NCBI RefSeq assembly: GCF_001513785.1
Contig: NZ_LNQS01000001.1
Location: 372,001 to 436,000 of the forward strand
DNA: 64,000 nucleotides
Direction of reading: 5' to 3'
Origin: Rheinheimera sp. EpRS3
Lineage (GTDB): Bacteria; Pseudomonadota; Gammaproteobacteria; Enterobacterales; Alteromonadaceae
The position numbers were made by a program, and so were the translations under genes. Every line of letters starts with the position of its first letter. Positions within the stretch are counted from its first letter, which is position 1. The notes under the pieces were generated by a model, which saw only the letters and a program-made list of their open reading frames with translations, was not told the DNA's origin and made no database searches. Below are positions 47,748 to 55,571 of this stretch, piece after piece.

Positions 47748-48122
47748 ATGTTAGATACAAATGGTACCGCAACATTTTTTAAAGTTACTGTAATGCTGGA
47801 AAATGGTGAGCCTGTATTTAGTTATACAGATGCTGATGATACCCCTGTTACTGGCGATATCACTTTTACAGACGCTGGCACAGTTACCTATCAACTGAAC
47901 GACCGCACAGGTAAGGGTTTAAAGTTTGTTGGTGTGGGTTTTAATACGCCTTTTGATGGTATTGTTGATGCGGTAACGTTAAGTTCTGACGGCCAATTAA
48001 TACAAATTATTGATTTGGATAGGCTACCAGGTTGTACCGAATTTCAATTCGTATTGAGTAACACTGCGAATACACTGTTGGTCCTAAGTCCAGATCCTCA
48101 AGTGATCAATGTTCCTAAATAA
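47748..48122 (+). CDS. DP-EP family (DUF1888-like) small protein
   Basis: 124-residue protein, no signal peptide, beta-rich. Its end ([12 protein letters not shown]) and the overall pattern resemble the small DP-EP (DUF1888) proteins of Shewanella and relatives, whose function is unknown; the assignment is from memory and moderate. AAGGA lies 9 bases before the ATG. It is AT-rich like the 3' end of the upstream nSTAND gene, 23 bp away, and is closed by a terminator, so the two form an operon. Confidence 0.7.
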   Translation: MLDTNGTATFFKVTVMLENGEPVFSYTDADDTPVTGDITFTDAGTVTYQLNDRTGKGLKFVGVGFNTPFDGIVDAVTLSSDGQLIQIIDLDRLPGCTEFQFVLSNTANTLLVLSPDPQVINVPK

Positions 48123-48163
48123 TAGGATAACTGCAGTTGCTCAAAGGCTCTGTACTTTAGTTT

Positions 48164-48184
48164 AAGCCCCGCAAGGGGCTTTTT
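48164..48184 (+). terminator. Terminator after the DP-EP-like gene
   Basis: Stem AAGCCCC (48164-48170) with GGGGCTT (48175-48181), a GCAA tetraloop, then T residues. It ends the nSTAND/DP-EP unit. Confidence 0.9.
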
Positions 48185-48290
48185 AGTCTTTTAAAATCAA
48201 TAGATTAAATCAGAAGGTTGTCAGAAGGTTGTTTATATAGCTAAAGGTTAAAGTTTGCTGCAGATAAGCCAACTGTAGCGGGATAACCTG

Positions 48291-49265
48291 ATGACAAATT
48301 CACAGCGCAAAAACGAACTTCGGCCTTTGGCACTGAATGATGACAGTTTATGGTCTGATGACGGCTGCAAAGATTTGTCGCCAGGAATGGAAGTAGGCAG
48401 TTTTATTCAGTACCTGGCGGAAGCTGTGCTGGTAGTTAGCCCGGACGGTGTTATTGAGTGTGCTAATGCCAAGGCAGCGTTATTACTTAACTGCGTAGAT
48501 AAACCGCTGATTGGCCAGCAATGGCCAGAGTTTTTAATGGGCCGCTGCCAGCAGCAGTATCAGGGCCTTGTAAAAATGGTAGCTAAACGGGTATTGTCGC
48601 TACAGGCTGGCCCTACTGAAATGGCACTGCGCTGTGCCGATGGTGAGGTAAAAGATATTGAGCTGTCGGTATCGTTTTTGCCTGAACCAGAGGCGCACCT
48701 TGTGCTGGTAATGCGTGACCTTACGCGCTACAAAGCCGAATACGAAAAACTGCGCCTGCAGGCTTCAACCGATGCCTTAACCGGCCTGGCTAACCGCCGT
48801 GCTTTTGATGAGCAGTTACAACAGCAGTGGCAACAGTGCACCGCTGCCAGGCGGCCACTGAGTGTGGTGATTATCGATATCGACTTTTTTAAACAGTTTA
48901 ACGATCGCTACGGCCATATTCAGGGCGATGCCTGTCTGCGTAAAGTGGCCGGCGCCATAGTGCAGGCGATGCCGGTAGATGCCAAGCTGGCAGCCCGTTA
49001 CGGTGGTGAAGAGTTTGCGCTGATATTGCCACATCACAACGAAATAATGGCGCTGCAGGTAGCCCGAGAAGTACAACAGGCGGTACGCCAGCTGCAGTTT
49101 ACTGATGCAGGCTTACCTGCCACGCTAAGTGTGTCAGTAAGCCAGGGTATTGCTACGGAAATTAACGGCCAGTATCGTACCAGCATGGCACTGCTGTGTG
49201 CTGCCGATACTGCCTTGTACCGCGCCAAGGCAGATGGCCGTGATTGTATTAATGCCAGTTGTTAA
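48291..49265 (+). CDS. PAS-GGDEF diguanylate cyclase
   Basis: Soluble cyclase that makes cyclic di-GMP. A PAS domain (about 36-145, VVSPDGVIECANAKAALLL) precedes the GGDEF domain (about 155-324) with STDALTGLANRRAFDEQL, DIDFFKQFNDRYGH and the active-site motif YGGEEF. The RxxD inhibitory site that normally lies five residues before GGEEF is absent (VDAK there), so product feedback by that route is unlikely. Length 324. Its 3' end overlaps the convergent thioesterase by 4 bases. Confidence 0.94.
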   Translation: MTNSQRKNELRPLALNDDSLWSDDGCKDLSPGMEVGSFIQYLAEAVLVVSPDGVIECANAKAALLLNCVDKPLIGQQWPEFLMGRCQQQYQGLVKMVAKRVLSLQAGPTEMALRCADGEVKDIELSVSFLPEPEAHLVLVMRDLTRYKAEYEKLRLQASTDALTGLANRRAFDEQLQQQWQQCTAARRPLSVVIIDIDFFKQFNDRYGHIQGDACLRKVAGAIVQAMPVDAKLAARYGGEEFALILPHHNEIMALQVAREVQQAVRQLQFTDAGLPATLSVSVSQGIATEINGQYRTSMALLCAADTALYRAKADGRDCINASC

Positions 49266-50056
49266 GCAAACACAGTCACAGTCTGGCGGCTGATGGCTGC
49301 CAGCTTACCGTCTGGTTGCCATAATTTTGCGGCAATATGATGGTAGCCATCGGCGCCATATTCAATTTCTGCCAGATAACGCCACCAGTCGGTATTGTTA
49401 AACGGCAAGTCATGGGCAATAAATTCAATAGTCCAGGTCAGTGAGCTGGCAGGCGCTGGTTGGTTAAGCAGCGTCAGGCTTACCGGTGGCCAGGCATCAA
49501 CCAGAGCCAGCAACTCCAGAACACCGGCCTGCTTGCTCTCATTGCCGGCCATACGAATATCGCCACCCAGCTGGCGAACCGGGCTGGCACTAAACGGCAA
49601 TTGGCCCTGCGCTATATGGTAATCAAAGTGCAGGGTAAATTCCGGTGCCGGGCCTTGTTTTGGCAATACCTGTACCGGCTGTGTCGGCCACTGCGGCGCG
49701 GTGTCTGCCGCAAGCTGATGTGCCGATGGGCGCGCGGCGCCAAAGCTGGCCAGCAGCATCAGTGCAACCTGGCCATCCTGTTCAATTTCAACCTGAGCCT
49801 GAATAACCGACTTACCCTGGCGTAATATACGCCGCTGTACCCTGGCTTTACCGGCATCTAACGGTGCAACAAAAGACACCGACACCGAACGCAGCGGCAT
49901 TGCCTCTGGTATCACCGGCAGTAAGTGCGCCATGGCCAGTGCTGCGGCCATACCGCCAAATACCGCCCGGCCCTGGCCCCATTGTGTTGGTATCTCAATG
50001 ATAACGCTATCGGGTTTATCCGCGCCAAACTGCTGCATTACCTGAGAAAAATGCAT
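49262..50056 (-). CDS. Acyl-CoA thioesterase-like double-hotdog protein
   Basis: 264 residues, TesB-like tandem hotdog fold. N-terminal half with VFGGMAAALAMAHLLP and LRSVSVSFVAPLDAGKARVQRRILRQG; C-terminal half with VLELLALVDAWPPV and SSLTWTIEFIAHDLP (where TesB-type enzymes place catalytic Asp/Thr/Gln). The acyl substrate is unknown. It overlaps the stop of the diguanylate cyclase and is 36 bp downstream of the TauE gene, possibly one transcript. Confidence 0.85.
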   Translation of the reverse strand: MHFSQVMQQFGADKPDSVIIEIPTQWGQGRAVFGGMAAALAMAHLLPVIPEAMPLRSVSVSFVAPLDAGKARVQRRILRQGKSVIQAQVEIEQDGQVALMLLASFGAARPSAHQLAADTAPQWPTQPVQVLPKQGPAPEFTLHFDYHIAQGQLPFSASPVRQLGGDIRMAGNESKQAGVLELLALVDAWPPVSLTLLNQPAPASSLTWTIEFIAHDLPFNNTDWWRYLAEIEYGADGYHHIAAKLWQPDGKLAAISRQTVTVFA

Positions 50057-50092
50057 TTAAATACTCCGCATAAGATATAAAGATTAACCCTG

Positions 50093-50896
50093 TCAGTGTG
50101 CCAGCACAGACCAGAGCATTTTAACGCTAAGCAACATCAGCAATACACCAAATGCCCGTTTTAAGGTTGCTACCGGCAGTTTATGCGCCAGTTTGGCACC
50201 AAGCGGGGCACTGATAAAACTGGCTGCCGACATTAACAGCACGCCGGGTAAATACACCAGGCCAACAGCATAGGGCAGATCCAGCCCCGGCTGGCTGTTA
50301 AGCATATAGCCTGCGGTACCGGCAATTGAAATAGGTAAGCCTACAGCAGCGGAGGTACCAATGGCTTTTTTAATATCAATACTGCGTGAGGTAAGGTAGG
50401 GCACCGTTAGCGAGCCCCCGCCAATAGACACTATGGCAGATACGGCACCAATACCGGCGCCAACACTAACCAGCTCGGCGTTGGAGGCGTGCTTTTCACC
50501 ACCGCTGGGTTTTTTATTGCGTAGCATATTAATAGCGACATAGCCCATAAACAGCGCGAAAAAAATGGCCAGATACAACGAGCTTACCTGTGCTGCCAGA
50601 AATGTGGCTAAGAAGGTGCCAATAATGACACCCGGTGCCATCGTCTTTACCAGCGGCCATAGCACGCCGCCTCTGGCATGGTGCGCGCGCATGCTGGAGA
50701 CCGATGTCATAACAATAGCCGCCATTGACGTACCCAGCGCCAGGTGCACCACATGCTCTGCCGCTATACCCTGTGCCAGAAAAATGCTGGTAAGCAGCGG
50801 TACCATAATGCCACCACCACCAATACCCAACAGCCCTGCCATAAAACCGGCAAAACTACCTAGTAATAAAAATGCCAATAACCACTCTACAGCCAT
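50093..50896 (-). CDS. TauE/SafE-family anion exporter
   Basis: 267-residue membrane protein with about eight hydrophobic segments and two family repeats: FAGFMAGLLGIGGGGIMVPLL and VGAGIGAVSAIVSIGGGSLTVPYL. The family exports sulfite, sulfoacetate or other organosulfur anions; the substrate here cannot be told. The start 50896 agrees with relatives. Confidence 0.9.
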   Translation of the reverse strand: MAVEWLLAFLLLGSFAGFMAGLLGIGGGGIMVPLLTSIFLAQGIAAEHVVHLALGTSMAAIVMTSVSSMRAHHARGGVLWPLVKTMAPGVIIGTFLATFLAAQVSSLYLAIFFALFMGYVAINMLRNKKPSGGEKHASNAELVSVGAGIGAVSAIVSIGGGSLTVPYLTSRSIDIKKAIGTSAAVGLPISIAGTAGYMLNSQPGLDLPYAVGLVYLPGVLLMSAASFISAPLGAKLAHKLPVATLKRAFGVLLMLLSVKMLWSVLAH

Positions 50897-51269
50897 ACTA
50901 AACCTTCAATTATTTTTATTGCAGTGTCGTCTAATCATTCTTCATTAAACATCGATCAATGAAAGTCTGTCACTCATGCTCCGATACTAAATATCAGCAG
51001 GCCGTAGTTTATGGATAAAATTTCTGTTGTGACAGGAAAAAAAAGCGTAGGGCGTGTTTTTTGCGGGTTTACCTATTTGCAAATGTGGTAGGTATGGTTT
51101 TATCCGGTCCTAATCTATCATTGTGCTAGCCACCTCAGTCGTGCTGCAACTGGCCATTTTCTGCGATCAGTGGCCTGAGCCGGCACCGTTATTGCGTTGG
51201 GAATCAGTCTAAACGGCAAAACTGCCGGGCTGGCCCGGCAGTTAACATCAGAATATTTGCTGCGGCGCG
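50897..51269. other. Intergenic region between TauE gene and amidohydrolase
   Basis: 373 bp. It holds the TauE promoter region and, at 51217-51243, the amidohydrolase terminator. No gene or repeat is apparent elsewhere. Confidence 0.5.
51217..51243 (-). terminator. Terminator after the amidohydrolase
   Basis: Perfect 10-bp stem AACTGCCGGG (51220-51229) with CCCGGCAGTT (51234-51243) and a 4-nt loop, followed on the minus strand by TTTT. Confidence 0.82.
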
Positions 51270-52610
51270 TTAAAGGCTGTTTTTGTAAATCTTGCCGTCT
51301 TTGATAATCAGCTTCAGGCTTTGCTCTGGTGTTGCAAGCAAATTGATATTAGCCAGCGGATCGCCGTCTACTAGCAGTAAATCGGCCAGGGCGCCTTGCT
51401 CAACTACGCCCAGTTTGCCTTTGTAAGGGCTGCGCTGGCCGGATAGTGCTAGCAGTTGGGCATTAACGCTGGTGGCCATTGTTAATACTTCGGCCGGGGT
51501 GTACCAGCGTGTCATTTTTGCCAGCTGAGCACCCTGGCGGGTTGTAAGTTTGGCGTCGAACAGTGAGTCGGTACCCCAGGCTGTTTTCAGTTTGTATTTT
51601 TTCGCCAGTGCGATAGCGTTTTCGGTACCCTTGGTCATTTGCAGTTGTTTTATGCGGTTTTCGGAGCCTGCTGGGAAAGGGTTGGCATCTTCATCATCTA
51701 AAAATGGCTGAATGCTAAGCCAGGTATCGGTTTTCGCCATCAGTTTTGCTGTGGCTTCATCAATTAACTGGCCATGATCTATTACCTTAACGCCGGCTTT
51801 AATGGCAGTTTGTATTGCCCGTGGCGTATAGGCATGCACGGTTACATAAGTGCCCCAGTTTTCTGCTGCGTCAACCGCCGCTTTAAATTCTGCTTCGGTG
51901 TATTGGGCCACATCCAGCGGGTCATAATTGGATGACACCCCGCCACCGGCGGCCAGTTTTATTTGCGATGCCCCCAGCATCAACTGCTCACGCACCCGTT
52001 TTAGTACTTCATCGGCGCCATCGGCAATGGCTGCACCGCCAATAATTTCTGAGTAGTGCAAGTGATCAGAGGCTGCGCGCGGCAATTCGTGTAACTGGCG
52101 GTAGTCGCCATGGCCACTGGTTTGAGAGATCATCGCACCGGAGGGCCAAATGCGCGGCCCAACAATTAAGCCTTCGTCTATGCCGCGTTTAATACTGAAC
52201 ACTGGCCCAGCCAGATCGCGTACACTGGTAAAGCCGCGTAGCAGTGCGTTTTTCGCTTCACGCGCGGCCACCAGGTTAACGTAACCCTCTGGCCCGTTTA
52301 ATGCTACATGCAGCGGTGTTGCTGTCATCATCATATGAAAATGCGCATCTATCAGCCCCGGCATTAAGGTGCGGCCACCTGCATCAATAACACTAGTGCC
52401 AGCTTCCGCAGTAATTGTTTCTGTACTGATTTGCGCAATAAGGTTACCGCTGAGCAGCACGTTAGAAGGCGCAGACAGCTTATTGCTTTTGCCGTCAAAA
52501 ATGCGCACGTCGCGCAGCAGGATATCCTCTGCTACGGCTTGCTGTGGCGCAACAGTAAATATGCTGCAGAGTAATATAAGCTGTGCGATTTTTTTGCTTA
52601 GTGGCTGCAT
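51270..52610 (-). CDS. Exported amidohydrolase-family metal-dependent hydrolase
   Basis: Zinc hydrolase of the amidohydrolase superfamily, in the subgroup of periplasmic Xaa-Pro/Xaa-Arg dipeptidase-like proteins. A signal peptide (MQPLSKKIAQLILLCSIFTVAPQQAVA) precedes the metal motif LIDAHFHMMM, the probable carboxylated Lys in QIKLAAGGGVSS, His in VTVHAYT and DHGQLID, and the Asp in AWGTDSLF. I chose ATG 52610 because AGGAGG lies 6 bases upstream. Length 446. The true substrate (dipeptide or carboxamide) is unknown. Confidence 0.9.
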   Translation of the reverse strand: MQPLSKKIAQLILLCSIFTVAPQQAVAEDILLRDVRIFDGKSNKLSAPSNVLLSGNLIAQISTETITAEAGTSVIDAGGRTLMPGLIDAHFHMMMTATPLHVALNGPEGYVNLVAAREAKNALLRGFTSVRDLAGPVFSIKRGIDEGLIVGPRIWPSGAMISQTSGHGDYRQLHELPRAASDHLHYSEIIGGAAIADGADEVLKRVREQLMLGASQIKLAAGGGVSSNYDPLDVAQYTEAEFKAAVDAAENWGTYVTVHAYTPRAIQTAIKAGVKVIDHGQLIDEATAKLMAKTDTWLSIQPFLDDEDANPFPAGSENRIKQLQMTKGTENAIALAKKYKLKTAWGTDSLFDAKLTTRQGAQLAKMTRWYTPAEVLTMATSVNAQLLALSGQRSPYKGKLGVVEQGALADLLLVDGDPLANINLLATPEQSLKLIIKDGKIYKNSL

Positions 52611-52819
52611 TAAGCCTCCTGGTTTGGCTAAGGTTGATTCGTAACGCTGGTGCTGCGGCAATTAACAGCAGCGTAGCTGGTCGTCACATAATGCAGTGTA
52701 GATGCCAAAACAGGCGGTGCTAAGTTGCCGCAGCATTTTTCTTGGTTTTTTTAATCTGTTGAGCTAACAAGCTCAATGTCATAAATTTGCCTTACAGTCG
52801 TGTTATAACTGCGCCCGCT

Positions 52820-53302
52820 ATGGATAAATACTTATATTTCTTACGTCATGCTACCGCAGAGGTGATCCGGCCCAATCAGCTGGACATAGACCGCTGCCTG
52901 ATAGAAAAAGGCCGTTTACAGGCACGCCGCGTGGCTGCTTTTATGCAGCGCCACGGCATTACTGCTGAAACAGTGCTAAGCAGCCCTTACCCACGGGCCG
53001 TGCAAACGGCAGCTATTGCCTGCAAAGAAGCAGGGTTTGCCGCCGCCAGCGAGCAAGCCTGGCTGGCGCTGGAAACGCCAACCGATATTGCTTATGCCCG
53101 GCTAACAGAGCAACTTGCCACTTTACCGGCACATAGCTTGCTGGTCGGGCATGAGCCAGATTTCTCCGCCCTGATAAGCCGGTTGCTGGGCAGTGACAAG
53201 CTATTGCTTAATATCCGTAAATCGTCGTTAACCTGTATTGGTTTTTGCAGTGAAAGCGGCCGCTTTGAATTGCAGTGGTCAGTACCCGCGCGCTTTATGT
53301 AG
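52820..53302 (+). CDS. sixA: Phosphohistidine phosphatase SixA
   Basis: Histidine-phosphatase-superfamily protein of 160 residues, in enterics acting on the phosphotransfer protein ArcB/NPr. It has the catalytic RHATAE (residue about 9), SSPYPRAVQTA and the second catalytic His in LLVGHEPDFSAL. I chose ATG 52820 because relatives begin here; neither it nor the 52787 start has a clear ribosome site. Confidence 0.9.
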   Translation: MDKYLYFLRHATAEVIRPNQLDIDRCLIEKGRLQARRVAAFMQRHGITAETVLSSPYPRAVQTAAIACKEAGFAAASEQAWLALETPTDIAYARLTEQLATLPAHSLLVGHEPDFSALISRLLGSDKLLLNIRKSSLTCIGFCSESGRFELQWSVPARFM

Positions 53303-53383
53303 TAACAAAGCTGTAATAGCAAGCTGTATTGCCATTGGCAACGCAGTGCGGCAAAGTAAGTAAAACTTCTTCTACTTGCGGTT

Positions 53384-53791
53384 ATGCAGCATTATTTATT
53401 TGTTTACGGCACCCTGCGGCAAAACGCCAACCATCCTATGCACCAGCTACTGGCCGAACATAGCTGTTTTGGCGCTATGGCACGTTATCAGGCCAGGTTG
53501 TATCAGGTAGATTATTACCCTGGCGCAGTACCCTCGAATAATTCAGCCGATCAGGTAGTGGGGGAGTTGTATCAACTGATACAGCCAGAACTTCTGCTGC
53601 CTGCCTTGGATAACTACGAAGAATGCAGTCCTCAATTTGCACAGCCACACGAGTATCGGCGTGAACAACAAAGCGTAATGCTGGAGAATGGCAATAGTGT
53701 TGTTGCATGGGTCTATGTATATAACCGCAGCACTAAAGGGCTGACGTTAATTCAAAGCGGCGATTTTCTGGCTGATAAAATCGCGCAGTAA
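53384..53791 (+). CDS. Gamma-glutamylcyclotransferase-like (AIG2/YtfP) protein
   Basis: 135 residues with the fold signature FVYGTLRQNANHPMHQLL at the N-terminus, DNYEECSP with the catalytic-type Glu, and a final VAWVYVYNR strand. The family includes gamma-glutamylcyclotransferases and gamma-glutamylamine cyclotransferases, but small bacterial members are mostly uncharacterised. No strong ribosome site is seen. Confidence 0.88.
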   Translation: MQHYLFVYGTLRQNANHPMHQLLAEHSCFGAMARYQARLYQVDYYPGAVPSNNSADQVVGELYQLIQPELLLPALDNYEECSPQFAQPHEYRREQQSVMLENGNSVVAWVYVYNRSTKGLTLIQSGDFLADKIAQ

Positions 53792-53810
53792 ATTCCATGC
53801 TTATTTGAAA

Positions 53811-53833
53811 AGTGTAAAGTAGTTCTTTACACT
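53811..53833. promoter_or_regulatory. Operator-like palindrome upstream of the orphan HigA gene
   Basis: Perfect 9-bp inverted repeat AGTGTAAAG-TAGTT-CTTTACACT, followed by a -10-like TATATT at 53841-53846. Placed 35 bases before the HigA-like start, it is the likely autoregulatory site. Confidence 0.6.
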
Positions 53834-53867
53834 CCACGAGTATATTTAAAAGTTTAAGACCAGTGCT

Positions 53868-54167
53868 ATGGAAAAAATGACGCGTTGTCCCACGCATCCG
53901 GGGCTGATTTTTCGTATTCAGATCCTGGAAGAACATGGCATTTCAGTGACCAAAGCAGCTAAAGCACTGGGCGTGTCCCGTACTACCATGAGTAATTTTT
54001 GCCATGGGCACATACCATGCTCAGCTGATTTAGCGCAGCGCATCGCGCTGGCGACGGACAGCAATGTTGGGTTATGGATTAATCTGCAGGCTAATTATGA
54101 TGCCTGGCAGGCGGAGCATGGCGAGCAGCCGGTAGTTGAAAAATTGATACTGAACAGCGCTGCCTGA
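53868..54167 (+). CDS. Orphan HigA-family HTH regulator
   Basis: 99-residue helix-turn-helix protein of the HigA/VapI family: THPGLIFRIQILEEHGISVT, the HTH VTKAAKALGVSRTTMSNFCHG, and DSNVGLWINLQANYDAW. No HigB-like gene lies next to it; the upstream gene is the cyclotransferase-like protein and the downstream gene an oxygenase-like protein. A perfect operator-like palindrome precedes it. It is either an antitoxin that lost its partner or a plain repressor. ATG 53877 is an alternative start. Confidence 0.85.
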   Translation: MEKMTRCPTHPGLIFRIQILEEHGISVTKAAKALGVSRTTMSNFCHGHIPCSADLAQRIALATDSNVGLWINLQANYDAWQAEHGEQPVVEKLILNSAA

Positions 54168-54189
54168 ACGTTATGATTAGGCGGATGTC

Positions 54190-54549
54190 TTGAGCATACT
54201 AAAACAGCTGTTTCGTTGGCAAAAAGGCCGCCAGCAAAGTGGTTACGATAAAATGCTGCTGGCAGGCGCATATTGGCCACTTAAATTCGACTGCTACTTG
54301 CTGCGCTTTCCGCAAGGCTGCGAAGTACCACCGCATAAAGATAGCGTAAGCAGTGGCAGGCATTACCGGCTGAATATCGTGTTGAAACAGGCAAAGAAAG
54401 GCGGCGACTTTATCTGCGCCACACCGATTTATCAGAACTCCCGCATTAAATTCTTCCGGCCGGACTTGTGCGAGCATGCGGTAAGCAAAGTAGAGCAGGG
54501 CAGCCGCTATTTGCTGAGTATTGGTTGGGCGAGAGCCAACAAAAATTAG
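54190..54549 (+). CDS. Small 2-oxoglutarate/Fe(II) oxygenase-like protein
   Basis: 119-residue cytoplasmic protein. The visible elements suggest a minimal double-stranded beta-helix oxygenase: the HxD pair in VPPHKDSV, the strand YRLNIVLKQAKKGGDF, a distal His in DLCEHAVSKV and the Arg in GSRYLLSIGW for 2-oxoglutarate. The start is TTG at 54190 with GGCGG-like sequence upstream, so it is uncertain. It lies 22 bp after the HigA-like gene and converges on the SIR2-like gene. The substrate is unknown. Confidence 0.65.
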   Translation: MSILKQLFRWQKGRQQSGYDKMLLAGAYWPLKFDCYLLRFPQGCEVPPHKDSVSSGRHYRLNIVLKQAKKGGDFICATPIYQNSRIKFFRPDLCEHAVSKVEQGSRYLLSIGWARANKN

Positions 54550-54561
54550 AAGATGCGGACA

Positions 54562-55455
54562 TCAACCTTTGATGATTTTCTTAATTTTACTGATTGAACT
54601 TTCAAAATCATGCTGAAAAAAATAAGCGTTCTTCTTATCGTGGTTTTTCTGCCATCTAAGAAATGCATCCCGGTCAGTTTCAAAACCAAAGTACCCTGTC
54701 CATGCTTTTGATTGCCCAATGATATTCCATATATGCTCATCGACCTCATGAACTTTAACACCTATGATAATAATTTTACTGGAACTCAAAGCAGCCTGTT
54801 TCCACAAAGCATACTGCCTTTCAGTATAATCAGGGCTGATCTTTACTTCTTTACCAACGGCAAACATCGCCAGAGCAGGCGCCAGGCTATCTTCAGTAAC
54901 GCAACGATGAATAGTATCTTGCTGATTGACCGGCCTGATAGGAGCTTGAACATCTATCTTATTGCCAGCGAAGGTACAGTTCTTAAACGTTCCTGAGGGG
55001 AAATCTGGCCAAAAATTACATGAGCCATGAATTTTTAATAATCTGACACCTCCTTTTTGTGGTGTATTATCATACACCGTGAAAAAGCCTTTCTTTGCAG
55101 CAGATAATTCAAAAAGTAAATCGTAGTTCAAGCTACTGAAAATAGCCCTGTCTGAGCCAATTGATTCGATGAGTTTCAGGTAAACATTATTTGGACCTGG
55201 TGAAAATAACGCTAAGTAATGTGCAAGTTCGCGTTGGAATCTCATAATGTTGCCACCGCTAGAACGATAAAACTCAGCCATACCCTCTTCAAAATTCTGA
55301 TTGAATAGATCTTTTAACTCTTGTGGCAGTTTAGAGGCAATACCGTCTAATCTTTCCAATCTCTTGAACAGTTGGGTACCTAACGGTGGCTGTTCTGGTA
55401 TTACATCTACACTACCAAAACTGGCACCGGCGCCGAGTAATATTAAAGTTGCCAT
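54562..55455 (-). CDS. SIR2-like NAD-binding domain protein
   Basis: 297-residue protein with a SIR2-like Rossmann fold: the NAD motif LLGAGASFGS (residues 6-15), SSLNYDLLFE (107-116), and KIHGSCNF (141-148), whose His is in the place of the catalytic sirtuin residue. No membrane segment. Stand-alone SIR2-like proteins of this type occur in antiphage defence as NAD-depleting effectors, but also as uncharacterised proteins. The gene is AT-richer than its neighbours, and has no clear ribosome site. It converges with the oxygenase-like gene (12 bp) and is 116 bp downstream of the TPR gene. Confidence 0.75.
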   Translation of the reverse strand: MATLILLGAGASFGSVDVIPEQPPLGTQLFKRLERLDGIASKLPQELKDLFNQNFEEGMAEFYRSSGGNIMRFQRELAHYLALFSPGPNNVYLKLIESIGSDRAIFSSLNYDLLFELSAAKKGFFTVYDNTPQKGGVRLLKIHGSCNFWPDFPSGTFKNCTFAGNKIDVQAPIRPVNQQDTIHRCVTEDSLAPALAMFAVGKEVKISPDYTERQYALWKQAALSSSKIIIIGVKVHEVDEHIWNIIGQSKAWTGYFGFETDRDAFLRWQKNHDKKNAYFFQHDFESSISKIKKIIKG

Positions 55456-55533
55456 AAGTCATCATAAGATTTGCTGATAGAGCTAAAGTAAATCAAACAG
55501 TAGCGCTCATCAATCATATTGAGTGTTTAAAAG

Positions 55534-55550
55534 AAAAAGGCCGCAGAGCG
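55534..55550. repeat. 17-bp direct repeat, left copy
   Basis: AAAAAGGCCGCAGAGCG, identical to 56428-56444, where it is half of the purH-side terminator. Here the second stem arm is missing. The two copies bracket the membrane-TPR gene. Confidence 0.8.
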
Positions 55551-55571
55551 TGTTGGCAAGCGTTAGTTTTG

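Noticed and set aside
54562-55455. Assignment of the SIR2-like gene to a named antiphage system
   Set aside because: Only the NAD-binding motifs are visible and no characteristic partner such as a TIR, Argonaute or HerA gene lies beside it.
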